Positions 45,947-54,273 of a stretch of DNA of 64,000 nucleotides are shown piece after piece. The notes beneath the pieces are model-generated. The model did no database searches. It was given only the letters and a program-made list of their open reading frames with translations, and was not told the DNA's origin. The position numbers were made by a program, and so were the translations under genes. Positions within the stretch are counted from its first letter, which is position 1. Every line of letters starts with the position of its first letter. The DNA comes from Leptolyngbya sp. Cla-17 (GTDB lineage Bacteria > Cyanobacteriota > Cyanobacteriia > Leptolyngbyales > Leptolyngbyaceae), in assembly GCF_016807185.1 (NCBI RefSeq), contig NZ_JAEVYN010000002.1:800528-864527 (forward strand). The letters are read 5' to 3'.

Positions 45947-46759
45947 ATGTCACAGTGGAATGCTCAGGATTACGCTAAAAGCTCGTCAGTGCAGGCAATC
46001 TGGGCGCAAGAGCTAATTGCAAAACTTAATATCAGGGGCAATGAAGCTGTTTTCGATGTGGGTTGTGGTGATGGCAAAATGACGGCTGAAATAGCGAAAC
46101 GTTTGCCCAATGGATTTGTTTTAGGAATTGACAGCTCATCCGAAATGGTGGAGTTTGCGATCTCCGAGCATCTACAGCCAGCGATCGCAAATTTGCAGTT
46201 TGCCTGCATGGATGCCCGTGAAATTGTCAGCGACTCTTTTCCAGAGAGGCTGCGCGATCGCCCCTTTGATATTGTCTTTTCTAATGCGGTGCTGCACTGG
46301 GTAAACGATCATCCAGCGTTTTTGCGAGGAGCTAGTCGGGTATTGCGATCGGGCGGAAGGCTGCTCACTTCTTGCGGCGGCAAAGGCAACGCTGCTGATA
46401 TTGTGAGCGTGTTTCAGGCGTTAATCCAGCAATCCTCTTGGCAACCTTATTTCACCAACTTTCAGTTTCCTTACTTTTTCTACAGTCCACACGAATACGC
46501 TGATTGGCTAGCTGAGTCTGGCTTTCAGCCTGTGCGAGTGGATCTGGTGCCGAAGGATATGATTCACACTGGCAAAGAAGGTTTAGCTGGCTGGATTCGG
46601 ACAACCTGGATGCCCTATATTCATCGAGTGCCAGAATCCCGACGAGAGGAGCTGATCGAAGAATTTCTTCAAAAGTATTTAAACCAGCATCCCCTTGATT
46701 GCCAGGGAAATTCCCATGTCAAAATGGTGCGGCTAGAAGTCGAAGCAATCAAGATTTAG
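45947..46759 (+). CDS. class I SAM-dependent methyltransferase (Tam-like)
   Basis: A 270-residue enzyme. SAM motif I is FDVGCGDGKMTAEIA, motif II GIDSSSEMVE, motif III-IV FDIVFSNAVLHWVNDHPAFL and the post-motif RVLRSGGRL. The layout and length resemble trans-aconitate 2-methyltransferase and small-molecule O-methyltransferases. Substrate unknown. It lies 7 bp before the ABC permease frame, so it may head a short operon with the ABC-2 exporter. ATG at 45947. Confidence 0.88.
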   Translation: MSQWNAQDYAKSSSVQAIWAQELIAKLNIRGNEAVFDVGCGDGKMTAEIAKRLPNGFVLGIDSSSEMVEFAISEHLQPAIANLQFACMDAREIVSDSFPERLRDRPFDIVFSNAVLHWVNDHPAFLRGASRVLRSGGRLLTSCGGKGNAADIVSVFQALIQQSSWQPYFTNFQFPYFFYSPHEYADWLAESGFQPVRVDLVPKDMIHTGKEGLAGWIRTTWMPYIHRVPESRREELIEEFLQKYLNQHPLDCQGNSHVKMVRLEVEAIKI

Positions 46760-46784
46760 CAGATGGATGCGGTTGGTTGAATCT

Positions 46785-47576
46785 ATGAAATATGTGTATG
46801 AAACGATCTCGATCGCCCAACGGATTCTGACTGAACTGGGACGACGGCAACGCAGCTTAGTTTTTTGGGGTGTGTTTCCCATCGCGGTACTGCTGCTGAA
46901 TGGGCTGATTTTTGCTGAGCGCTCTAAAACGGCGTTACCAGAACCGCTGACGTTGGGTCAAGCACTGGAGCGATCTGCACCCGCCACCTTAGTTGGCGCA
47001 GCGCTATTCTTTAGTTGTTTGGGCGGCAGTGTTGCCACGGTCGTTTCAGAACGAGAACAGCGCACCTTGAAGCGATTATTTCTCAGCCCGTTGAGCGGCA
47101 TCTCCTATTTTTTAGGAATTGGGTTGGCACTAAGCGCGATCGCGATCACCCAAACTCTTTTGGTTGGAGGCGTTGCGATCGCCCTTGGCGCAGAGTTTAA
47201 AGGGTCACCTTTCCTTGCCGCCGCGATTATTCTGCTGAGCATTCTGTCCTATGTTGGCGTGGGCTTCATTTTGGGCACCCAACTTGCCCGTCGCACTGAA
47301 GACGTAAATACCCTGGTCGCCGCTTTTGGTGTGCCCCTACTGATTTTGGGCGGTGCCTTTGTTCCAGCCTTCATCTTTCCCAAAAGCTTACTTAATCTTG
47401 CTCAATACAATCCCATCTATCACATGACGGAAGCCTTGACTAAAGTCTTAGCAGAAGGAAGAAACTTGTCAGACATTGCCCTGAATTTCTGGTTTCTTAT
47501 CGTTTTTGCTGTGTGTATGGTTGTCTCAGGCTGGCTTTCCTATCGCCGCATGATTCAGGTAGAGAGAAGGTTATAG
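46785..47576 (+). CDS. ABC-2 type permease
   Basis: About 263 residues with six TM segments in ABC-2 fold order: WGVFPIAVLLLNGLIFA, ATLVGAALFFSCLGGSVATV, GISYFLGIGLALSAIAITQT, AAAIILLSILSYVGVGFILG and a final FWFLIVFAVCMVVSGWLSY. RREQRTLKRLFLSPLSGIS-like sequence (SEREQRTLKRLFLSP) is the cytoplasmic coupling loop. It pairs with the ATPase that starts 61 bp downstream; together they form an exporter of lipid, drug or polymer type. ATG 46785 (MKYVYETISIAQR) matches homologues better than an ATG at 46767. Confidence 0.85.
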   Translation: MKYVYETISIAQRILTELGRRQRSLVFWGVFPIAVLLLNGLIFAERSKTALPEPLTLGQALERSAPATLVGAALFFSCLGGSVATVVSEREQRTLKRLFLSPLSGISYFLGIGLALSAIAITQTLLVGGVAIALGAEFKGSPFLAAAIILLSILSYVGVGFILGTQLARRTEDVNTLVAAFGVPLLILGGAFVPAFIFPKSLLNLAQYNPIYHMTEALTKVLAEGRNLSDIALNFWFLIVFAVCMVVSGWLSYRRMIQVERRL

Positions 47577-47637
47577 AAGATCTCAAAGGTTGGGTATCTG
47601 TCAGCCACATTATTTTTCGCTATTCGCCAATCGTCCT

Positions 47638-48543
47638 ATGCTCAATATCCAGCATCTTTACAAAAGCTACGGTCAAAAAGAGATTCTGCAAGACTTGAGT
47701 TTGTCGATCGCAGCAGGGCAAATTTATGGGCTATTGGGACCAAACGGGGCAGGCAAAACCACCACGATCAATATCCTTTGTAACTTGCTGAAGGCGGATA
47801 GCGGCACGGTGCGAGTCAATGGACACGCTGTTTCTGAGAAAACAAAGTATTGGATTGGCGTAGCTCCCCAAGAAACCTTAGTGTATCGATCGCTCACCTG
47901 TGCCGAAAATCTTGGTTTTTTTGCCAATTTGTATGGTGTGCGGGGCAAGGAAAAAGCTCGACGGGTGCAAACTTGCTTAGAGGCGGTGGGATTGGCAGAA
48001 CGGGCAACCAGTTTGGCAGAAACGCTGAGTGGTGGAATGCAGCGCCGACTCAGTTTGGCGATCGCCCTGATGCATCAACCCAAACTGCTGATTCTTGATG
48101 AGCCGACGACAGGGCTAGATGTAGAAGCCCGGTATGAGTTATGGAACCTAATCCGCCAGCTTAAAAATCAGGGCATCACGATTTTGCTGACGACTCATAT
48201 GCTGGATGAAGCCGAACGTTTGTGCGATCGCATTGGCATCCTCAAGCAGGGCAAACTATTGGCAGAAGGAACTCTGGCAGAACTGCGGCAGTGGATTCCT
48301 GCTCAAGAAGTCGTCACGGTTCAGACAACGGACGAACCCACTGCGATCGCTCGTGCTACTGAGCTTGGCTTTGTTCATCGTCGCTATGGTGGCGATCTTG
48401 CTTTTTGGTTGCCCCAAAGCCTTGAACTGAAAGAGATTGTGGCATTATTTGAGAATATTCCTCTCAGTTCGATCGCTCGACAGCCCGTTCGTTTGGAACA
48501 TATCTACTTAGAAGTCACGAACACTATTCATGTCCACGCCTGA
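47638..48543 (+). CDS. ABC transporter ATP-binding protein (CcmA-like)
   Basis: A 301-residue ATPase. Walker A LLGPNGAGKTTTINIL, signature LSGGMQRRLSLA, Walker B LLILDEPTTGLD and switch LTTHMLDEA are all present. The C-terminal 80 residues (VVTVQTTDEPTAIARATELG) are the usual regulatory tail of drug/Na+-type exporters. It forms an ABC-2 exporter with the permease immediately upstream. ATG 47638 (MLNIQHLYKSYG) is the functional start; the frame runs 16 codons further up. Confidence 0.93.
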   Translation: MLNIQHLYKSYGQKEILQDLSLSIAAGQIYGLLGPNGAGKTTTINILCNLLKADSGTVRVNGHAVSEKTKYWIGVAPQETLVYRSLTCAENLGFFANLYGVRGKEKARRVQTCLEAVGLAERATSLAETLSGGMQRRLSLAIALMHQPKLLILDEPTTGLDVEARYELWNLIRQLKNQGITILLTTHMLDEAERLCDRIGILKQGKLLAEGTLAELRQWIPAQEVVTVQTTDEPTAIARATELGFVHRRYGGDLAFWLPQSLELKEIVALFENIPLSSIARQPVRLEHIYLEVTNTIHVHA

Positions 48544-48793
48544 CACCATTCGCGCCCATCGTCACTCTAGTCATCATCGGCAAGAGATTTTAGCCAGCCA
48601 ACAATGCGGCTGCTTTTATTGCGGTGCCATTTTTTCGCCTCAGCAGATTCAGGATTGGACAGATGACTTCGAGGGAATTGGAAATACGGCACTGTGTCCC
48701 CACTGCGGCATTGATTCGGTGATTGGCTCTGAATCTGGCTATCCCATCACCCAACCATTTCTCGCTCAAATGCAACAGCATTGGTTTTCCTAA
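48530..48793 (+). CDS. zinc-ribbon-like small cytoplasmic protein
   Basis: An 87-residue protein with two Cys pairs, CGCFYCG and CPHCG, 30 residues apart, a likely zinc-binding rubredoxin-like knuckle. The start has a His/Arg-rich helix (RAHRHSSHHRQEILASQQ). Homologues are annotated as cytoplasmic proteins of unknown role. It overlaps the ATPase gene by 14 bp, so it is probably translated from the same message, and it is convergent with tyrA. Confidence 0.7.
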   Translation: MSTPDTIRAHRHSSHHRQEILASQQCGCFYCGAIFSPQQIQDWTDDFEGIGNTALCPHCGIDSVIGSESGYPITQPFLAQMQQHWFS

Positions 48794-48798
48794 ACCAC

Positions 48799-49638
48799 TC
48801 AATGCATAAAGTTAGGTCGCTGGTGTTGGTTTGTCTGAAGGGCTTGCTCTAGTGTCGCCCAGTTAGATTGCTCAATGTGGTCGATCGCCTGGTCAAGCTG
48901 ATTTCGGTAGGCATAGAGCGATCGCAATAGTGCCTCTTGATTGTATTTGGCCATCATCACGCCCAGTTCAGGATTGCCGCCGCCCACTCGGCTAGTATCC
49001 CGAAAACCTGAGCTAGCCAGCTTTCTTGCCAATTCCAACACCGCTTTGTCCGCCTCGCTGTGACAAGCAGAAATTAAACTAGTGCTGACCATGACAGGTA
49101 GATGGGAAATCCAGGCAACCGCGCGATCGTGTTCCTCTGGAGAACAGCAGTAAACCTGTGCTTGCAGCGATCTCGCCAGATCTTCCACCCGCTGCACCGC
49201 TTCCGGCGGTGTCGTTGCCATCGGGGTTAGCACATAGGCACAATTTATAAATAACTCCCGTTGTGCGGCTTCAATACCGCTCTCCGCAGTGCCCGCCATC
49301 GGGTGCCCACCCACAAAATTTGCCCACTTTGGCGCGATCGCCTGCATCACCCACCCTTTTACAGACCCCACATCCGTCAACACGGCATCTGGTGATAAAT
49401 GAGACAGAATTTCATCTACAACAGCTTCCATTACACCCAGCGGCGTACACACAAACACCACATCTGCGGGTCGCAAAAAGTTGGGACTCACGCTGGCATC
49501 ATCAGCAACGCCCCGTGCTATCGCCCGCTCACAGGTTTCCGGCTTGCGGCTCACTCCTAAAACACGATGTCCTTGTGATCGAAAATCTAGCCCCAATGAG
49601 CCACCAATCAATCCCAGCCCGACAATTCCAATAATCAT
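48799..49638 (-). CDS. tyrA: prephenate/arogenate dehydrogenase
   Basis: A 279-residue dehydrogenase of tyrosine synthesis. Cyanobacterial forms mostly use arogenate and NADP. N-terminal Rossmann fold: IGIVGLGLIGGSLGLDFRSQ; catalytic region VGGHPMAGTAESGIEAAQRE and the later ISHLPVMVSTSLISA, with FRDTSRVGGGNPELGVMMA as the dimer/active-site helix. No chorismate mutase or ACT domain is fused. Length is typical for the cyanobacterial enzyme. ATG at 49638 begins directly with the dinucleotide fold. Confidence 0.93.
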   Translation of the reverse strand: MIIGIVGLGLIGGSLGLDFRSQGHRVLGVSRKPETCERAIARGVADDASVSPNFLRPADVVFVCTPLGVMEAVVDEILSHLSPDAVLTDVGSVKGWVMQAIAPKWANFVGGHPMAGTAESGIEAAQRELFINCAYVLTPMATTPPEAVQRVEDLARSLQAQVYCCSPEEHDRAVAWISHLPVMVSTSLISACHSEADKAVLELARKLASSGFRDTSRVGGGNPELGVMMAKYNQEALLRSLYAYRNQLDQAIDHIEQSNWATLEQALQTNQHQRPNFMH

Positions 49639-49811
49639 GCTGTTTTGGTTACAAGAACTAGATGGTCTATCAAATTAGTTTGGTATGACTTTTTTTGTCG
49701 GCTAAATATGAATGCGATAGCAATTATCAATTTGTAGACATGTGCATTCAGCGGGCACTGGGTCGCAATGGTTATGACATTCGCAAAAAAACTTGGTCAA
49801 TCAGCAAAGCA

Positions 49812-50084
49812 TCAACTAAATAGGTAGTGCTTTTTCACATCACTAAGAATGTCCCAGGTGCAAGTCATGCCAGCCGGAAAAATGACCAAGTCGCCCTTAC
49901 CCATCGTCACAGGCTGCCTACCTCTTGGCGTAACAATGACTTCTCCTTCCAAAAAATAGCAGGTTTCCGAATTGCCGTAATACCAAGGAATTTTAGAGAC
50001 TTCCTTCGTCCAAATATCCCAACTGAAAACGCCAAGCAGTTCCAAACGTTTTTGGCTCGGTTCGTGTTCTACTTTAATTTTCAT
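49812..50084 (-). CDS. cupin domain protein
   Basis: A 90-residue single-domain cupin of the cupin_3 type. The barrel strands VEHEPSQKRLELLGVFSWDI, CYFLEGEVIVTPRGRQ and FPAGMTCTWDIL are recognisable. The metal-ligand set is reduced (Glu in FLEGE, no obvious His pair), so it may bind a small ligand without catalysis. Its ATG overlaps the stop of the hydrolase-like gene at 50081, so translation is coupled. Confidence 0.88.
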   Translation of the reverse strand: MKIKVEHEPSQKRLELLGVFSWDIWTKEVSKIPWYYGNSETCYFLEGEVIVTPRGRQPVTMGKGDLVIFPAGMTCTWDILSDVKKHYLFS

Positions 50085-50662
50085 GAATGTGATGAAGAGT
50101 TCGATTCTAGATTGTAGCGGTGAAGCAGAGTGGCGATGAAAGATGCGGCGGTAGTGCGTGTGGGTTGCCCCTTAAAAGGATGCTGCCAACCTCGAACCCG
50201 GTGCGGCGATCTCCACAGTTCCAAATGCTCCACTGCTGGCTCTGCATAAAAGCTAGACTCTCCGGCACCCAACAGTGCGGAACTCCAGTGGGTAAAGTGG
50301 TCGTGACTAAGGCGATGGATCGGAAAATTTCCCCACAGAGGCATACCCCAGCCATCCAAAGCAATCAATACTTGAATGGTGCCACCGAGCGTCTGCCAAC
50401 CTTGTGCTGTCGCGATTGCGCCAACGACTCCTGCGCTGAAGGCAATTAGTGCGATTGGGGGTCTCAAACTCTGTTCTAAGCCTGGTTGATTCAACTGTTC
50501 ATGTAGCCATCGCAGAATATCTAACCCAGAGTAAGCTGGATAGCGATCGCTAGGAAAAACGAGCAGTTGTAAGGTGCTTATATCTATGGCACCTGCCAAA
50601 CTCTGGATAAAAGAGTTTGTTAGCTCAGGTTCATGTATTCCGGGGCACACCACAACCCGCAT
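50081..50662 (-). CDS. alpha/beta-hydrolase-like protein
   Basis: A 193-residue protein. VVVCPGIHEPELTNSFIQSL is the first strand and helix, and LIAFSAGVVGAIATAQGW is a nucleophile-elbow-like turn (FSAGV, G missing before F). LIALDGWGMPLWGNFPIHRLS holds an Asp and His that could complete a site. It is conserved in cyanobacteria as a hypothetical protein as far as I recall; enzyme activity is uncertain. ATG 50662 is chosen because AAAAGGAGAAA directly precedes it; an upstream ATG at 50710 would translate through that site. Confidence 0.7.
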   Translation of the reverse strand: MRVVVCPGIHEPELTNSFIQSLAGAIDISTLQLLVFPSDRYPAYSGLDILRWLHEQLNQPGLEQSLRPPIALIAFSAGVVGAIATAQGWQTLGGTIQVLIALDGWGMPLWGNFPIHRLSHDHFTHWSSALLGAGESSFYAEPAVEHLELWRSPHRVRGWQHPFKGQPTRTTAASFIATLLHRYNLESNSSSHS

Positions 50663-50843
50663 TTTCTCCTTTTCGCTTCCAATTGTTTCAGCCAATCTGC
50701 TATTTATCATGTTTAATGTTCATCCCCCCGGTAGGGATGTTAGCCTATGATAATCATGAAATCTCACTGGTTATCTTTCTAAGCTAGTTGGTCAGTAGAG
50801 ATTCTTGAGCTAACTTTTTGCTTGACCTATTGAGGAATTTTAC

Positions 50844-52010
50844 GTGGTCGCTACTTCTGATAAACTCCAAACTTTGCCAACATCTACTGCCGAAAGCCGC
50901 GTTGCCGTCTTGCTAATGGGATATGGCGAAGTGGAAAGCTACGAAGACTTTGCCAACTACAATGAGCAGGCGTTGAACCTGTTAACCGCAAAGTTTGCGC
51001 CTGTGCCTACCTGGATTTATCCGCCGTTGGCAAAACTATTGGCGATGTTTGATTTGCACGAGTGGGGGCATCAGCATGGCAACTTTGTGTCTCCTCACAA
51101 CGCCATTTTCGAGCGGCAGCGTCTGGGAATTGAACAGACTTTGCAAGAGCGTTGGGGCGATCGCGTCAAAGTGTTTAAAGCGTTCAACTTTTGTGCGCCC
51201 TTCTTGCCAGAGCAAGTATTAACTCAGATTAAAGCAGAAGGCTTTGACAAACTGCTGATCTATCCGTTGCTGGTAGTCGATTCAATTTTCACCAGTGGCA
51301 TTGCCGTAGAGCAAGTCAATCAGGCATTGGCGAGTTTGGCAGATGACGGCGAACACTGGGTCAAGGGCACTCGCTACATTCCCTCGTTTTATAATCAGCC
51401 TGCTTATATTGACTTGATGGCGCAGTTGGTCGAAGACAAGATTCAGGCAGAATTGGCGCAGGCATATTTGCCATCGCAAATTGGGATTGTGCTGATGAAT
51501 CACGGCTGTCCTCATAAGGCGAAAGGGTTCACATCTGGGATTGATGAAAGTCAAGCAATGTATGAACTGGTGCGCGATCGCCTGATCTATCGCTATCCGC
51601 TGATTTCTGTTGGTTGGCTCAACCACCAAACGCCATTGATTGAGTGGACCCAGCCCAATGCTGATTTGGCAGCACGAAACTTGATGGCAGTAGGGGCTAA
51701 AGCCATTGTCTTTATGCCGATTGGGTTTGCCACTGAAAACCACGAAACTTTGTTGGATGTCGCCCACATCATTGAATCGATTCGCCGCAAATACCCAGAT
51801 GGTACTTACGTGCAAATGGAATGCGTCAATGATGATCCCAAATTCCTAAACATGATCGCCGATTGGGCAAATCCTCAAATTGAGGCGCTGTTTGAATCAG
51901 AAGCGATCGCAGTCAATCCTAGCCTTGCTCGCGCCCATGCCCACCACGATCATGGACATCATCACGGGCACGACCACGGACACAGCCACGATCACGGGCA
52001 TCAGCATTAG
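50844..52010 (+). CDS. ferrochelatase-like chelatase with histidine-rich tail
   Basis: A 388-residue protein of the ferrochelatase (HemH) superfamily. RVAVLLMGYGEVESYEDFAN begins the first half; IVLMNHGCPHKAKGF carries the expected catalytic His and GFATENHETLLDVAH the catalytic Glu. It lacks the CAB-like C-terminus of the housekeeping cyanobacterial HemH and instead ends in about 25 residues of His/Asp/Gly (HHDHGHHHGHDHGHSHDHGH), a metal-storage tail known from CbiX, HypB and nickel chaperones. The metal (Fe, Co or Ni) is not certain. GTG start at 50844 follows GAGGAA. Confidence 0.82.
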   Translation: MVATSDKLQTLPTSTAESRVAVLLMGYGEVESYEDFANYNEQALNLLTAKFAPVPTWIYPPLAKLLAMFDLHEWGHQHGNFVSPHNAIFERQRLGIEQTLQERWGDRVKVFKAFNFCAPFLPEQVLTQIKAEGFDKLLIYPLLVVDSIFTSGIAVEQVNQALASLADDGEHWVKGTRYIPSFYNQPAYIDLMAQLVEDKIQAELAQAYLPSQIGIVLMNHGCPHKAKGFTSGIDESQAMYELVRDRLIYRYPLISVGWLNHQTPLIEWTQPNADLAARNLMAVGAKAIVFMPIGFATENHETLLDVAHIIESIRRKYPDGTYVQMECVNDDPKFLNMIADWANPQIEALFESEAIAVNPSLARAHAHHDHGHHHGHDHGHSHDHGHQH

Positions 52011-52068
52011 ATTGAGAGCTAAGGGTTAGAATTAGAATCTAGAATTTAGTCCAAAGCTGAGTGCCATC

Positions 52069-52626
52069 ATGCCGATTCACTTTGAAACTGATCGCCTGCT
52101 CATTCGCGATTGGCTTCCCGAAGATGATGCCGAGCAGGCATTTGAGATCTATGGCGATCCGATTGTGATGCAGTTTATCGGCAGCGGCAAAATAGAGGAA
52201 AGCGTCGAAACTCAGCGCCTATTGTTGCAGCGAATTGTTAGCCGCTATGCAGAGGTAAACAATGGCACTGGTGCCTGGGCGATTGCCGAAAAGTCTAGTG
52301 GGCAAATTGTTGGAACCGTGATCTTAAAACAACTGCCCGATGGTGAAGGTCAGCTTACTCAAGATTACGAAATTGGTTGGAATTTAAGACAAGCATCTTG
52401 GGGCAAGGGATATGCCACCGAAGCCGCCCAGACTGCGATCGCCTACGGCTTCCAAAACCTAAATCTTGCAGTTATTTACGCGGTGACTAATCCTGCAAAT
52501 CACGCTTCTATTCGCGTCACACAACGTCTTGGTATGATTCCCCTGGGGAAAACGCAAAAGTATTACGGCGTTGAAACAGAACTCTTTAAACTTGAGAACC
52601 CCAGTAAAGATAAAACGCATTCTTAG
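52069..52626 (+). CDS. GNAT N-acetyltransferase (RimJ/RimL type)
   Basis: A 185-residue acetyltransferase. FETDRLLIRDWLPEDDAEQA is the start typical of the RimJ/RimL branch, EIGWNLRQASWGKGYATEAA holds the acetyl-CoA loop (QASWGKGYATE), and VIYAVTNPANHASIRVTQRL the second family block. Substrate is unknown; relatives acetylate protein N-termini or small amines. Its end overlaps the convergent NTF2-like pseudogene by four bases. Confidence 0.92.
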   Translation: MPIHFETDRLLIRDWLPEDDAEQAFEIYGDPIVMQFIGSGKIEESVETQRLLLQRIVSRYAEVNNGTGAWAIAEKSSGQIVGTVILKQLPDGEGQLTQDYEIGWNLRQASWGKGYATEAAQTAIAYGFQNLNLAVIYAVTNPANHASIRVTQRLGMIPLGKTQKYYGVETELFKLENPSKDKTHS

Positions 52627-53334
52627 TCAATAGGTACCCCAACTTGCTTAAACCAAGTGAGCTTATCCCAGTAGCCACGCTGAAAGCGAATCTTTCCATC
52701 TGTGATGTGAAAGAAGCCGCAACCTCTTAAGGTGTAAGGTTTGCCTACTGGGTCGAGTGCTGCCCTATCGCCTACAAAGGTGCCCCCACCAGACCATTCA
52801 AGAATTGCCCATTCTTCATCTTCAAACAAATTCTCAATGTGCGTATAAGTATAGCTGTCGCCGGGTGTGTTAGGACAGATTGGTGATGAACATCAACACC
52901 CGTGAGCTTTGTGAATTGACCCTTGTCCTAAGTCTTCCGTCCGTTGCTATATCCCTCATATGTCACTCTAGTTAAAGTAAAATCCAGGCAAAACGCTGAA
53001 AGTCTTTCACCGACTGCTGTCTGGTATATACGCTTCATTGTCAAATGTTTTGAAATATCGGAAATAAGCTGCGTATGCTAAGACTCAAGCCGTATAGAAG
53101 CTTCAGCATTTTTGATTAAATTTGCTTTTCCGAAAGTGATTCAAGAGGGATATCTGGCGTCGAACGAAAGAAGTTGGCAAAATCTGCGTAAATGGCATCC
53201 CGACCCTCAAGGGGAGTGCCAAGCGCAACTTGAATATTGACAGCATCCTCGTGATACAGAGCCGCTGCTGCAACGGCATCATGGGTATTCAACGCCTCTA
53301 CCCAGGCAGAGATTACTTGCTTTGGTGTTGTCAT
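52623..53334 (-). pseudogene. NTF2/SnoaL-like protein, split by about 290 bp
   Basis: Two pieces of one NTF2-like protein on the minus strand. 53334-53152 encodes the N-terminal 61 residues (TPKQVISAWVEALNTHDAVA, GRDAIYADFANFFRSTPD). 52859-52623 encodes the rest (DSYTYTHIENLFEDEEWAIL, GCGFFHITDGKIRFQRGYW). Joined, they give about 140 residues, the normal length. Between them lies noncoding sequence with stops in this frame. The N-terminal piece can still make a 72-residue peptide, not a fold. The family holds small enzymes and ligand-binding proteins. Confidence 0.75.
52860..53151. other. insert within the NTF2-like gene
   Basis: About 292 bp with no coding frame or clear terminal repeats. 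Near its left edge TTAGGACA (52870-52877) and TGTCCTAA (52924-52931) are perfect inverted arms, a possible hairpin end of a decayed element. Its edges are set only by where protein similarity stops, so they may be off by some bases. Confidence 0.5.
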
Positions 53335-53343
53335 TCCCTTGCC

Positions 53344-53628
53344 TCATCCCTTTGAATGGCGAATCTCAAATCCTTTTAGCACTTCTAACGGCTCGTATTC
53401 TACCAATACTTCAGTAACGCTGGCATGAGGCGGACCTTGATGGCACCATTGGATGACATCTTCCACGGCATCGTGATCGCCCTCCAACACAGCTTCTACT
53501 CGACCGTCGGGCAAATTTTTGACCCATCCAGCAAGCCTATTTAGCGTTGCGACATCCTGAGTTGAGAAGCGATAGCCCACTCCCTGCACTCGTCCAGCAA
53601 TCCATAGATGGGCACGAACTGATTTCAT
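53344..53628 (-). CDS. acyP: acylphosphatase
   Basis: A 94-residue enzyme that hydrolyses acyl phosphates. The active-site loop GRVQGVGYRFSTQD carries the Arg that binds phosphate, and LAGWVKNLPDGRVEAVLEGD the catalytic Asn. Only ten bases separate its stop from the start of the NTF2-like pseudogene downstream, so the two may have been co-transcribed. Length and motifs are complete. Confidence 0.93.
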   Translation of the reverse strand: MKSVRAHLWIAGRVQGVGYRFSTQDVATLNRLAGWVKNLPDGRVEAVLEGDHDAVEDVIQWCHQGPPHASVTEVLVEYEPLEVLKGFEIRHSKG

Positions 53629-53760
53629 AAGCAGGTTAGAGGCTTAACGAAGGGATCTGGGCTGAGAAGAATAGAATATGCAATATTTTGGATGAAGGCG
53701 CTGTGCGTCTCTAAAATTCTAGAGGCTATCCAAAACTTATCACTCAAAACTTGCGCTGTT

Positions 53761-54138
53761 ATGTCTGACCTACCCGCATTGACGACCGCTACCGTCTGGG
53801 CAATTCTCAACGATGAAATTGATGATGCTACGGCAAATCGCTTAGTGTGGCTCTGTTTGGGATATCAACAGGATAAAACGACTGGAGAATGGGATTCTAG
53901 TTCGGTTGCTTTAGACTGGAGGGAGCCTTATCCAGAACCACCGGATTTTATTGAAAACCGTCCTCCTACGGTGAAGTTAACGAGATCGATTCCGGCAGCA
54001 AATAAACAGTTACTCAAAGAAAAGCTGGGTTTCTCAGGGTATACCGTCAGCGAACTCATACCTCGCAAAACTCGCCGCGCCACGATCGCCAATTGGCTGC
54101 TCAGCTACATGCAAATCCACGGAATCGCTGATAGTTGA
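53761..54138 (+). CDS. DUF1823 family protein
   Basis: A 125-residue protein typical of cyanobacteria and plastids. LTTATVWAILNDEIDDATAN, RLVWLCLGYQQDKTTGEWD and REPYPEPPDFIENRPPTVKL are the conserved blocks; the end IANWLLSYMQIHGI is helical. Function is unknown. ATG 53761 chosen; the frame is open 23 codons upstream without similarity. Confidence 0.85.
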   Translation: MSDLPALTTATVWAILNDEIDDATANRLVWLCLGYQQDKTTGEWDSSSVALDWREPYPEPPDFIENRPPTVKLTRSIPAANKQLLKEKLGFSGYTVSELIPRKTRRATIANWLLSYMQIHGIADS

Positions 54139-54164
54139 CAGTGCCTTCGTCCTATTCATCAATA

Positions 54165-54205
54165 GAGGCGAGCAGTGATTAGTGAGAGGCGAGCAGTGAT
54201 TAGTG
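54165..54205. repeat. 21-bp tandem repeat, two copies
   Basis: GAGGCGAGCAGTGATTAGTG occurs at 54165 and again at 54186, period 21. It lies in the convergent space between the DUF1823 and SDR genes and is the only notable feature there besides two HIP1 octamers. Confidence 0.7.
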
Positions 54206-54273
54206 CATAACCCACGACTAGGCGATCGCTCAGAAGGCTAGCGATCGCCGTTGATACAAAATCTCGTCGTGGT

